DNA of 62,382 nucleotides, from contig NZ_AMSH01000014.1 of assembly GCF_000300535.1 (NCBI RefSeq), positions 1 through 62,382 on the forward strand, written 5' to 3'. This stretch comes from Bacillus xiamenensis (GTDB lineage: Bacteria; Bacillota; Bacilli; Bacillales; Bacillaceae). This document shows, in pieces, positions 28,074 through 37,800 of this stretch; position 1 is the stretch's first letter, and the number at the start of each line of letters is the position of its first letter. Under the pieces are notes generated by a model. The model ran no database searches, was not told the origin of the DNA, and saw only the letters and a program-made list of their open reading frames with translations. Made by a program: the position numbers and the translations under genes.

Positions 28074-28103
28074 TGAAAAAAGCAGACACCTATGCGTCTG
28101 CTT
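28074..28103 (-). terminator. Terminator of yuzF
   Basis: AGCAGAC and GTCTGCT arms enclose an 8-nt loop, followed on the - strand by TTTTTTC. Confidence 0.85.
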
Positions 28104-28104
28104 G

Positions 28105-28341
28105 TTACACTCTTTCACTGTGATCAGGCATCACCGACACGATTTGCTGGATCCGCACATAAAAAACTGATTTTGCCCCCGCCTCAATTACAATATGATC
28201 CGGCATGACTTCCTTCAACTTTCCACGTACTGTATCTTTCACTGTTTGAACAATCAATCTCATACCGACTACTTTCTGCAATGTTTGATAAACATATGGA
28301 TCAACTAATGAAACGAGCTGTGGACTTCCTTGTTGTGCCAT
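28105..28341 (-). CDS. yuzF: YuzF, small DUF2642-type protein
   Basis: The product is a 78-aa soluble protein, MAQQGSPQLVSLVDPYVYQT at the N-terminus, with an LSM-like beta-rich C-terminal half (VRGKLKEVMPDHIVIEAGAK). ATG 28341 follows a purine-rich AAAGGGGCAGG. The frame continues upstream to 28431 without a site. The function is unknown; related spore-associated proteins exist in the family. Confidence 0.8.
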   Translation of the reverse strand: MAQQGSPQLVSLVDPYVYQTLQKVVGMRLIVQTVKDTVRGKLKEVMPDHIVIEAGAKSVFYVRIQQIVSVMPDHSERV

Positions 28342-28521
28342 CCTACCTGCCCCTTTACTTGTGTATTTACCCACAGCGTATGCAATGACCCATGTGAGTG
28401 TCACTCGGCAAACCCACAACATTAATACCATATTTTTACAAATTATATTCTTTTACATTTTTTAGAAGTATAATAGACTGGTGCTGCCAACATCTTAAAT
28501 CATTTGAAGAGGTGAATGATC

Positions 28522-30006
28522 TTGAAAAAATTAATCTGTATCGTTGCTGTCATGCTCTTACTATCCTCTGCAAGTTATGCGCACGCAGGCACAATTGGAG
28601 ATGCACCTGGTACACCAGGGAAGTGGTTTAAAGGAGAAGAGCCGGCTCAAACAGACACGTCAAAACCCCCGCTTGTTTTTGTTCATGGCATCAACAGCTC
28701 TTCCTCCACATGGTCTGATAAAAATGATATGGCAAAACAAGCTGTTCTGAATGGATACGAAAGCGCATTCATAGATTTGTATCCAGATCAGGACATGAAA
28801 ACGAATGGCAAACTATTAGCAGAAAAACTAAAAGAAATCTATGATTTTTTTGGTAGAAAGCTTATTGTGATCGGTCATAGTAAAGGCGGAGTGGATACGC
28901 AGGCCGCACTTGTGTATTACAATGCCCATCCATATGTAGATAAGGTCATCACACTCGGCTCCCCTCATTATGGAACGCCGCTTGCGGATTTAGCCTATAG
29001 CAAGGGCGGGAGCTGGCTTGCGCAAATCCTTGGACAAAAAAGCGAGGCGCTCTATTCTCTGCAAACCGGTCTTATGGCGGCTTTTCGAAGTGAAACCGAC
29101 CGGCTGGAGACGTTCCCCAATAAATATGTGACCTATTCTGGTTCAGAATGGGGAACTTTTGGAGGCGTGCTTTATTTAGGCGGCATGTATTTAAAGAGCT
29201 TTGGTGCAAACGATGGCGCTGTTACGGTCAGCAGCACAAGGCTCTCGTATGCAAACAATATTCTAACAGGAAAATGGGATCACTTTTCGATCAAAAACGG
29301 CACAAGCATGTTCCCCGTATTCGAGCATCAGCTGCTGGCAAGTACCACAAGTGATGATCTTGAAGAGGAAGTGAATCAAGAGCCTGTCTCTGATGAGCTG
29401 AATACAGACATTTATGTAAAAGGCGGGGAAAGCGAAAAGGAGAAAACAGAAGCGTTCTATGTAGAGGAAGGAACGAATGGCTTATCGATCCAGTGGTTAA
29501 ATGAACAGAAAGAATCAAGTCTTGAAATTGTCGCCCCAAATGGAGATGTCTTAACGAACCTTACGACATCAGATGCATCATTTCCATATGAAGGCGCATA
29601 TTCACACCATGTACAAATCAATAAACCCGTTCCTGGAAAATGGACGATTCGATCGAATTCAGGGAAAAAGGCACCTTATTTGCTGCTTGTGTCCTTTGAC
29701 TCACCGTTAAATGAAGAGATCAAAATAGCTGCAGCGAAATCAGGAGATGCATCGACACATTCGAGCAGCCTGATTAAACGGATCAGTAAGACAGTAGAGA
29801 CCGTTTATGTTCAGGATGCACAAGAGGATCATCCACTGAAAACGAGCTCTTCATCAGCCGTTCAATTGAAAAAACAAGGTGCTTATTCCGTCACGGTTCA
29901 TTACACAGGTCTCACTGCGTCAGGGAATTCTGCGTTTAACCGTACTGTTATTCGCACATTGTATGTCGATCAGCATGGAACGATTCATGGAGACATTCCA
30001 TATTAA
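28522..30006 (+). CDS. Exported alpha/beta-hydrolase (lipase-like) with a C-terminal beta-rich region
   Basis: This 494-aa protein has a signal peptide (KK, hydrophobic core, ASYAHAG, cut near residue 22). The alpha/beta hydrolase domain has LVFVHGINSSSSTW near 51, the nucleophile elbow IGHSKGG with Ser120, the lipase-type FGANDGAVTV and a probable catalytic His in KWDHFSI. The last ~200 residues look like beta-sandwich repeats ending in IRTLYVDQHGTIHGDIPY. TTG 28522 suits the AAGAGGTG site better than ATG 28516. I know no counterpart here in B. subtilis, where yuzF and yueE are neighbours, so it is probably an acquired gene. The substrate is undetermined; an extracellular ester or lipid is likely. 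Confidence 0.82.
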   Translation: MKKLICIVAVMLLLSSASYAHAGTIGDAPGTPGKWFKGEEPAQTDTSKPPLVFVHGINSSSSTWSDKNDMAKQAVLNGYESAFIDLYPDQDMKTNGKLLAEKLKEIYDFFGRKLIVIGHSKGGVDTQAALVYYNAHPYVDKVITLGSPHYGTPLADLAYSKGGSWLAQILGQKSEALYSLQTGLMAAFRSETDRLETFPNKYVTYSGSEWGTFGGVLYLGGMYLKSFGANDGAVTVSSTRLSYANNILTGKWDHFSIKNGTSMFPVFEHQLLASTTSDDLEEEVNQEPVSDELNTDIYVKGGESEKEKTEAFYVEEGTNGLSIQWLNEQKESSLEIVAPNGDVLTNLTTSDASFPYEGAYSHHVQINKPVPGKWTIRSNSGKKAPYLLLVSFDSPLNEEIKIAAAKSGDASTHSSSLIKRISKTVETVYVQDAQEDHPLKTSSSSAVQLKKQGAYSVTVHYTGLTASGNSAFNRTVIRTLYVDQHGTIHGDIPY

Positions 30007-30536
30007 ACAGATCGTTTCATGGGCTGAAGCGCCTGCTGCACCTTCTCATCCAATTCAGCAATTTTTTGTAGTGCGAGTGATTCATCTATTTGTCTGTAAT
30101 GATGGTGTCCGCCAGGCTCTTCATCCATTTCATCTGCTTTTTTCACTATTTGCTGGAGTGTGTCCTTATGCAGGTCGCCCTCTGGCAAATAGGAATCCGT
30201 ATGAAGCAGAATGGCCAGCGCAATATCTTTGGCTGCTTTTGGTTCCTCACCGAGCCGTATCAGCAGTTTATGTGCCCGCTCTGCGCCTTTAATGGCATGA
30301 ATATCATTCCGTCTATATGTCTCGTAATCCCATTCTCCGCCCGCTGTATACCATTCATAGTGGCCGATGTCATGCAAGAGTGCTGCTTTCACAGCAAGAT
30401 CTGGGTTAATTCCAGCCTTCATCGCCAATTTGAATGCGTGATAAGCACAAGCTATCGCATGGGCTTTCCCTGAACGATTTAAATATTTTTGAGCGACTGG
30501 ATGGGTATAAACATCCATTAACGTAACCTTTCTCAT
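30003..30536 (-). CDS. yueE: YueE, HD-domain phosphohydrolase
   Basis: This 177-aa protein has the HD motif in ALLHDIGHYEWY (about 68-79) and a later HAIKGAERAHKLL plus LLHTDSY, giving the metal-binding His and Asp set of the HD superfamily. The substrate is unknown; a nucleotide is plausible. AAGGAGGGG lies just before ATG 30536. Its last codons overlap the convergent lipase gene by 4 bases, and no terminator separates the two. Confidence 0.88.
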   Translation of the reverse strand: MRKVTLMDVYTHPVAQKYLNRSGKAHAIACAYHAFKLAMKAGINPDLAVKAALLHDIGHYEWYTAGGEWDYETYRRNDIHAIKGAERAHKLLIRLGEEPKAAKDIALAILLHTDSYLPEGDLHKDTLQQIVKKADEMDEEPGGHHHYRQIDESLALQKIAELDEKVQQALQPMKRSV

Positions 30537-30667
30537 GGAAACCCCTCCTTATCTATATTTTTAGCATCCTAACATATTCCGAAAAGAAACTCAAATGTTC
30601 TGTCATATTTCCTATGAGCTTCAAGATTAGCTTATGCGATACAAGCTGTCTTTGCTTGTACAATACG

Positions 30668-30696
30668 AAAAAAGCAGTCGTTATGACTGCTTTTTT
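30668..30696 (-). terminator. Terminator of yueD
   Basis: AAAAAAGCAGTC pairs with its complement around a 5-nt loop. The stem overlaps the yueD stop and has T-runs on both strands. Confidence 0.88.
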
Positions 30697-31430
30697 CCAT
30701 ACTCACGCGCATCGTATACACAACCGCCAGCAGGCTCATCCGCTAGAAGGTCGAGCAAAATACCGGCGACTTCATCTGGGCTCTTTAGCGTACCTGTTTC
30801 ATATAATTGCTGAAACCGTTCAATTTGTTCGAAGTCCTGCTTGGAGGCTTTCCGAATCTCTCCTTGCATATCCGTATCAATCGTCCCAGGTGAAAAGGAA
30901 AATGTGGTGATAGGATGCGCTTCGTCTTGCTGTTCCTCATGTAAAGTTCTCATAAACATATCAAGCCCTGCTTTTGAGCTGCAATAGGCGCTCCAGCCTT
31001 TGTACGGATTTTTAGCCGCTCCAGAGGAAAGATGAACGATTGTTTTCTTCCCTTTAAAGGATTGTGTCTCTCTAACAAACATATGACTCAGTAAGACAGG
31101 CATCATAAGATTCAGCGTATAATGCCGATGAAGCGTATCCTGTCCTCCTTGCCCTACCCGTTTTATAGGGGTCACCATTCCTGCATTATTGACAAACAAG
31201 ATGTCATCAGCTTTTTCAAGTGTTTGTGATGACAATATATCCTGAAGCCACTTGGCAGCCGCTTCCTCATCTGTGAGGTCGACCTGTGTATGTGTGAGGT
31301 GCGGATGGGATATCGGAGCCGCACTTCTTGCAGATGTGAACACGTGGTCCCCTCGTGAAAGAAGCCTTTTCACAAGTGCTAGTCCAAATCCTTTTGATCC
31401 TCCTGTAACGATTGAAATTCGAATGGTCAT
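30681..31430 (-). CDS. yueD: YueD, short-chain dehydrogenase (benzil / sepiapterin reductase type)
   Basis: This 249-aa NADPH-dependent SDR has the cofactor motif TGGSKGFG at 9-16, NNAGM near the middle, and a catalytic Ser-Tyr-Lys set in VHLSSGAA and AYCSSKAG. Homologues in Bacillus reduce benzil and sepiapterin-like diketones; the natural substrate is unclear. GGGAGGAG directly precedes the ATG. It lies downstream of the type VII secretion operon but behind a terminator, so it is probably transcribed mostly on its own. Confidence 0.9.
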   Translation of the reverse strand: MTIRISIVTGGSKGFGLALVKRLLSRGDHVFTSARSAAPISHPHLTHTQVDLTDEEAAAKWLQDILSSQTLEKADDILFVNNAGMVTPIKRVGQGGQDTLHRHYTLNLMMPVLLSHMFVRETQSFKGKKTIVHLSSGAAKNPYKGWSAYCSSKAGLDMFMRTLHEEQQDEAHPITTFSFSPGTIDTDMQGEIRKASKQDFEQIERFQQLYETGTLKSPDEVAGILLDLLADEPAGGCVYDAREYGKKQS

Positions 31431-31490
31431 CTCCTCCCTTAATACTCCTATTTTACGTAGTGATTCGGCATGACATCAAGCAATCTGCAT

Positions 31491-31526
31491 AAAGAAAAGC
31501 CTGCCCCTTTTAAAGAGGCAGGCTAT
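31491..31526 (-). terminator. Terminator at the end of the type VII secretion operon
   Basis: AGCCTGCC and GGCAGGCT arms with inner pairs are followed on the - strand by TTTTCTTT. The stem covers the yueC stop codon. Confidence 0.82.
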
Positions 31527-32011
31527 TTCTTTTCCGTCTTCACATTCACCTTTGGAATGAGGATGACCATCACTATGATGCCGCATGCTATCAAGATCCC
31601 AAAAATGGTCGGAAGAAGCGCCGATCTCTGCTTTTCATGATCATCGGCAATAGGTGCTGATACAGCCGAATCACTAAAAGAGATGTTGATCTCTTTCATC
31701 ATACGAGCTGGCGTTTTAGGCGGATTTTCTTTCAGATCACTGAACAGCTGCGGCGAAAGCTGGCCGCCAGAGGTTTTAGGCGGTTCAGCAAAATGAATGT
31801 CCGTTTTGATTTTTGATGTTGTTTTGCTTTGTTCGTATTTCGTTTGATCTCTCAATATACTTGAGTTAATATTGAGATCCTTTTCTTGATATTCATTCGG
31901 CTTGACATTCGTATCCGTATCTTCACCTGTAGCAGCAAAAGCAGCAGGGATGAGGAGAAAAAGGGATATGACACCAAGTGCCATCCCTTTGACGTATAGA
32001 TTAAGCCTCAT
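31523..32011 (-). CDS. yueC: YueC (EssA-like), type VII secretion membrane protein
   Basis: This 162-aa protein has an N-terminal hydrophobic signal or anchor (about 8-26), a polar extracytoplasmic middle and a C-terminal membrane helix (about 132-153), the layout of EssA. It overlaps yueB by 11 nt. EssA is a small membrane component of the Yuk/Ess apparatus whose exact role is unsettled. The ribosome binding site is poor, so translational coupling to yueB is likely. Confidence 0.88.
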   Translation of the reverse strand: MRLNLYVKGMALGVISLFLLIPAAFAATGEDTDTNVKPNEYQEKDLNINSSILRDQTKYEQSKTTSKIKTDIHFAEPPKTSGGQLSPQLFSDLKENPPKTPARMMKEINISFSDSAVSAPIADDHEKQRSALLPTIFGILIACGIIVMVILIPKVNVKTEKK

Positions 32012-34865
32012 GAGTCACATCACGTTCCTCTGTTTGATCTTTCCATAGCCTTTTCACAAGTGGTATGACCATTAGCAAGACAGTTAAAATCAACAGCCCT
32101 GTGATGCCTATACCGAAGTTATCTCCATTTCCATATTGGATGGACAAATACACGTCGGTCACGGGATTTGTAAAGTAGAAATTCGGCATGACCAAATCAA
32201 TTAACGGTGCGACAAAGAAGAAAATAAGCGCCGTTGCTGCCATCCATCCGGCAATGGAACCGAAAAGGAAGGCCGTGCGAATAAAGGCAGAGCACGCCAC
32301 TAGCAGCAGAATCGTGAAGATCGACCATTGAATGGCTTGATCATCTGCAAGTTTGTAAATGTTGAGTCCAAACAGGCTGATCATGAGCCCGACTAAAAGA
32401 TTCAAAATGCCAAACAGAGCACCTTTCACCAGCATTGGAGCCGCGGCATAATACGAGCTAAAAAAGCCAATCAACAAACTGCTAATCATCACAATGACCA
32501 AAATCACCACTGGCGGTACAGTCTGCGCTTTTTCTTCAGGGACGTCTCCGCTAATCTTCAGCGGGTTCGCTAAGTGGTTATACACATAGTTGCTGTCGCC
32601 TTGGTCGCTTAAAGTATTACCTAAAATACCATTTAAATCTTGCTGAACAAGTTTCGTAGAATGGACATTCTTGCTCCAGTTTTCGTTCAGTGTGTCCGCT
32701 TTTTCTTGAACCGTTGTGACACTCTCTTCAATGTTATTCGTATAATCTGCCACCCCTTTTTGGCGGTCGGTTAACGAGCTCATATTTTCAGAAAGACGAA
32801 GCACTTCCTGACCAATTGAATCCTGAGCACTCACAACAATCGAACTGCCTGCAAGGTCTGCCGTATACACCGCATCTCCTTGATCAGCCATTTGCTCAGC
32901 TACATGGTCCGCACTTTTAGAAATTGCATTTAATTCCTGTTCCATGCTTGCCTGCTGAGTCGAAATGTATGCCGCATAGCCGTCCGAAAATTTTTGCATC
33001 TCATCAATAAAAGTTGACACATCATCGTTTGACGTGAGCATTTGATTTTTGAGTGTATCCCAGTTTTCCGTTTCTTCTTTTTTGATGGAAAGGATGGACT
33101 GGATTTCATCTCCTTTTGTGTCTAGTAGAGATGAGTTGTTTGTTGATTGATATAGATTCCCAAGCATCATCTCTAGTTGAGAGAGTTGATTGGAGTATTC
33201 CATTAACTTTTTGGCGCTTGTTGTATTTGTTTTAAACTCTTGATCAAATATTTTAGTTTTAAAAGTGTTTCCAATCGGCGAGTTTACTCGTTTCAGCTCT
33301 TTCACTTTGTTTAAAATAGAGGATTCCTGATTTTTGATTTCGTTCGGAATGACACTATATCCATCTATGAGCTTTTCAAGTTTACCAATTTTATCAGAAA
33401 GATTCTTAAGCTCCTGACTCATCTGACTTACTTTGTCTTTCAGTTGGTCATTATGAGCAGCCGCTTTTTCTTGAATCTTCTTTTTCACTTCTTCTAAACG
33501 ATTAGACAGTGCTTTTAAATCCTCTTTCGATTGATTCGTGCTGCCGGTATCTGACTGAGCAGGGTTTCCATCGTTGCCAGAAGCCGGCGTCTCCTGATCT
33601 GCTAATTGATCGGCGAGATCATTTATTTCTGTTGAAATTTGCGAGAGTTCATTTGTTTCTTCGTCTAAGTTAATCCCCATCTCTCCTGGGTTTTCATTAT
33701 CTTGATCTGATTGCCCGTCATCCTGATCATCATCTGGCGGCTGAGGTGCGTCGATTAGCTCTTGCCTTTTTGCCTCTAGCTTATTCTGCAAGGCGATGAT
33801 CTTACTTTTATAGACATCTAAGTATTGACCTTCATAATCCTTCAACAGTTCTTCCTGAGACGTCTTCACAAGGTCCTTTAATCCCGTCGATTGCTTAGGA
33901 ATTGCGTCTTCCCTCGACTTCTGAACAGATTGAATTGCACTGTCAGTTGTTTTCAGCTGACTTTGCACCCCGTTGATATCTGTTTTTAGTCCGCCCATTT
34001 GATCGCTAAAGCTGCGGGCATTTTGATTTTGAATCTCCGCAAGCTGTTTGAGTCCTTGCTGGATTTGTTTTTTGCTTGTAGATTGCGCTTTGATCAGGAG
34101 ATCCTTTTGTTTCTCCTGATACTGCTTATATTGGTCCACTACTTTCACAAAATCCTTTAGCTGACTCTTCGCTTCTTCTGTTGTACTTAAGCCGTCTTTA
34201 TACTGTTTTTGTGAATCGGCCATCGCCTTTTTTAAGTCTTCTATTTGTTTCTTCTGCTGCTGGACGGCATCAGATAGTTTGTTTGAATTGGGCTTATAGA
34301 AGTTATACATCGTGTTTTGGAATTCGACTTCTTTGCCGACAATATTCTCAAATTCTTCTCTGACATTGCCGATTTCCTGTGATACAAAACTCCAGTATAA
34401 GGTCGACATCTGTTCGTTCATTTTCTTTTGAGCATTTTCCAGCTCTCTTTGCACTTTTTCTTTATTCACTGCATTGAGCTGATCTTGAATCGAAAATTGA
34501 ATGGATGCCTTTTCAGGATGTTCTTTATCATAGCTCAGCACATTTTTAGAGAAGTCAGACGGAATATAGAGGACAGCATCGTACTTTCTATTTTTCAGTC
34601 CATTTTCCGCCGCACTGCGATTGACGACCGTCCATGTGTAATCTGGACGCTCTGATAATGCTGCCACCACATCCTGTCCGAAACGAGCAGTGTTTTCACT
34701 TTCGCTCGCTCCCATATCCTCATTGACCACTGCAATATTACGCGTAGCATTCTTCTTTTGTTTTGCCGGATCATCTCCAATGAGATGGAAAAATAAAACC
34801 GGCAAAACGAGAATCAGTATCATGGTGGACACGATTTTGATGGAGCTTTTTTGCTGCTCTGTCAT
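32001..34865 (-). CDS. yueB: YueB (EsaA-like), type VII secretion protein and probable phage receptor
   Basis: This 954-aa protein has one N-terminal membrane helix (about 10-30), a long extracellular helical and coiled-coil region rich in Lys/Gln/Glu, and about five C-terminal helices. The YhgE/Pip-type start NIAVVNEDMGASES follows the first helix. Near residues 370-440 there is a very acidic, Asp/Gln-rich, probably disordered stretch (PQPPDDDQDDGQSDQDNEN). The B. subtilis protein, as I recall, has nearly 1,080 residues, so the ectodomain is shorter here. There it is the receptor for phage SPP1 and essential for Yuk secretion. ATG 34865 overlaps the yukBA stop (ATGA). Confidence 0.93.
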   Translation of the reverse strand: MTEQQKSSIKIVSTMILILVLPVLFFHLIGDDPAKQKKNATRNIAVVNEDMGASESENTARFGQDVVAALSERPDYTWTVVNRSAAENGLKNRKYDAVLYIPSDFSKNVLSYDKEHPEKASIQFSIQDQLNAVNKEKVQRELENAQKKMNEQMSTLYWSFVSQEIGNVREEFENIVGKEVEFQNTMYNFYKPNSNKLSDAVQQQKKQIEDLKKAMADSQKQYKDGLSTTEEAKSQLKDFVKVVDQYKQYQEKQKDLLIKAQSTSKKQIQQGLKQLAEIQNQNARSFSDQMGGLKTDINGVQSQLKTTDSAIQSVQKSREDAIPKQSTGLKDLVKTSQEELLKDYEGQYLDVYKSKIIALQNKLEAKRQELIDAPQPPDDDQDDGQSDQDNENPGEMGINLDEETNELSQISTEINDLADQLADQETPASGNDGNPAQSDTGSTNQSKEDLKALSNRLEEVKKKIQEKAAAHNDQLKDKVSQMSQELKNLSDKIGKLEKLIDGYSVIPNEIKNQESSILNKVKELKRVNSPIGNTFKTKIFDQEFKTNTTSAKKLMEYSNQLSQLEMMLGNLYQSTNNSSLLDTKGDEIQSILSIKKEETENWDTLKNQMLTSNDDVSTFIDEMQKFSDGYAAYISTQQASMEQELNAISKSADHVAEQMADQGDAVYTADLAGSSIVVSAQDSIGQEVLRLSENMSSLTDRQKGVADYTNNIEESVTTVQEKADTLNENWSKNVHSTKLVQQDLNGILGNTLSDQGDSNYVYNHLANPLKISGDVPEEKAQTVPPVVILVIVMISSLLIGFFSSYYAAAPMLVKGALFGILNLLVGLMISLFGLNIYKLADDQAIQWSIFTILLLVACSAFIRTAFLFGSIAGWMAATALIFFFVAPLIDLVMPNFYFTNPVTDVYLSIQYGNGDNFGIGITGLLILTVLLMVIPLVKRLWKDQTEERDVTHEA

Positions 34866-37800
34866 TGAACACTCTTCCTTTCTACCGCACATAAAGGAAC
34901 CTGGATTTTCTTCTCTTTTCCGTTTTCAACCAAATAGCCGAAGCCTGGCTGAATCTCTGGTTCTTGTCTTGCATACGGAAGCGGTATGATGTTTTGCTCT
35001 GATTTTTTCATGAGTAACATGGCATGACGAACTTGTTTGATTTCGTTTGTGAGTGCATCATAGCCCTTACTGAATTCGGTATGATTTCCTGATGCGATCA
35101 GGCTAAAGCCTAGGTGTGCATAAGACTTCATGAAATCAGCCAATTGATCTTGAAGGCGCGGATCGATTGTTTGCTGAAAACGTGTGATGCCGTCGATCAC
35201 CAGCACAACTTGAGCAAATGACAGCTGATCAGTTTCTCCCCGGCGCACAGCTTCGACATACATCTCTTCTCGAACCTTGAATAAACGGTCCATTTCCTCT
35301 GCCCATTTGGAGATATCATCCTTGGTCTCAAGATAATCAATGTTCTCTTCTTTTGCATAGTAAGAAAGTCCACGATCAATTGAGTCAAAGACGGCAAGCT
35401 TTTCAGGCTTTGCCGCTAACAGCTGATCAAGCAGCAGTTTTGTTACATTTGTTTTCCCACGCTGCGTTTGCCCAATAATGAGGCAGTGTTTATTCTTTTT
35501 CAAATCAAAGTATACTGGTGCCACAGATTCCTCATCTAATCCTACTGGAATGTCATAAGGCTGTTTTTGATCATCTAAACGACTCTCAAGCTCCCAAACG
35601 GTCAGCTTATCAGGCAGCATTGGCACAGGCTTTGGTTTTTCAGCGTCTTGGAAGCGGTCATGAAGAAGCTGGATCTCTTGCTTCAGATGTTCAAACAATT
35701 CGAGATCGTTCTCTCCTTCAACTGGCAGGAACATTTGCGCAAAGTAAAGCTCTTCCTTGTTGATAATGACTCTACCTGGAATCGGCTCTAAGCTGAATTT
35801 CGGTCTGCCAATAATGGAATATGCCTCTCCTTGATCCATTAAGTAATGAACAATCTTTGTTTTCAAGTTGTTCATGAGCGATTGGCGCACTGCGTTTACA
35901 CGAGTTGCTGTGATCAAGAAGTAAATGCCTAATGACTGTCCATCCCGGCTCAGCTGGATAAATTCAGATTCGAGTTCATGCATTTCGTCTTTGACAATGT
36001 CAAAGTTGTCAATCACGATAAAGATGAACGGAAGCTTTTTCTCATTCAAAGCGTTGTACATTTTGATATGACTCATTTCCTGCTGTCTGAATAAACGCTT
36101 GCGATATTCAACCTCTTCACGCAGACGCTTCATCGACTTTTGAATCTTTCTCATTTGATCCATTAAGAAATAATCCGCTGTGTGCGGCAGTTTGGCGAGC
36201 GGAAGCAACGTACCGTTACCGAAGTCATAAATATACGCATGCCATTCTTCAGGGGAATATCTCTCAGCAAAGCTCATGAGCAGTGTTGTGGCCGCAAGTG
36301 ATTTGCCGTAGCCGGATGACCCGAAGATGCCAATATTCCCATCCTCCATCATTTGATACGAAAGTGGATGCTGGCTTTGCTGATCTGGCTCATCGACAAG
36401 TGCGAAATGGAAGACATGCTCTTCACTCGACGCATAACGCGTTTTCGGAATACGCTCTTCAAGCGGTGGAAGCCATGGACTTGGGAGTTTCTCAATTCCA
36501 AGCTCCTGCTGCATTCTTTCAATTTCATCCACAACAGCGGAAATTTCCGTCACTGTCTCTTTTTTCACTGCTGGCTCTGTGCTGACCCCTGATAACGGAA
36601 TCAGTCCAGTGTCGGTCACAATCGCAATGTCATCTTCTGACCCGTAGCCATCCTCCATATACGGTGCACCGCTCCAAGCCGATTGGAATAATTCATAGAT
36701 CTCATTGTTTCCAACTTGTAAATATCCCCGACCTGTGACGGTAATCGACGCCGCATCACTATTTTTCAAAATTTCCTTACTGTCTGACGCATCTTGTACC
36801 TTTAATGCCACCTTAAAGCGGGAGTTACTCCAAATTTGATCATCAATGACCCCGCCAGGCTTCTGTGTGGCCAAAATGAGATGGACACCGAGGCTTCGCC
36901 CGATACGTGCGGCACTGACAAGCTCTCTAATAAAGTCAGGCTCTTCACTTTTTAGTTCAGCAAACTCATCAGAGATTAAGAACAAATGAGGCATCGCCTG
37001 TTCAGCCTTTTTCTCTTTATAGAGCTTCGTATAATCATTGATGTGATTCACATGATACTGATCAAACAATCGCTGACGTTTTTTCAGTTCACTTTTAATA
37101 GAGGCAAGCGCTCTTTCACTAAAGTTCTTGCTGCCTTCAATGTTTGTGATGGTACCAAGTAAATGCGGAATATTTCGGAACGGCTGCGCCATTCCGCCTC
37201 CTTTGTAATCAATGAGCAGGAAAGCAACCTCATGTGGGTGAAAGTGTACAGCCAAAGATAAAATATACGTCTGTAAAAATTCACTTTTCCCTGATCCGGT
37301 TGTCCCAGCTAACAGACCGTGCGGACCATGTGCTTTTTCATGCAGGTTCAAATCGACAATATCGTTTTTTCCTTTATAACCGATTGGCACAGATAATGAT
37401 TTTGCTGTTTCAGATGTCAGCCACTTTTCACGAATGCCAATGTCCTCTACCTGTTTGGCATGAAATAAATCAAGGAATGAGACTGTTTCTGGAATCGAGT
37501 TGGTCATTCCGACTTGATGATCTAATGTTCTTAGTGTTCTGGCAAACAGCTCATTATCCTCACGCTGATGTGTATCAAGCTGAAATGGAATCCGGACAGC
37601 CTTCTTATGCTGGATGAGGATATCTCCTTCTTCTTCGTTAATGTAACGGACAAGCGTTGAGATATTTTCAGCTAAGCTTTCCTTTGTTTCTGCCGCAAAG
37701 ATAATCGAGATGCCTAAATCTGTTCGGCTGCCTTCTAAGTATTCTAAAATGACATGTTCCGCAATAAGTTCATGGTTTGTCACGATGAACACAAAGTGAG

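Noticed and set aside
37234..37617. 127-codon frame antisense to yukBA
   Set aside because: Shadow of the first ATPase domain of EssC; no start context and no motif.
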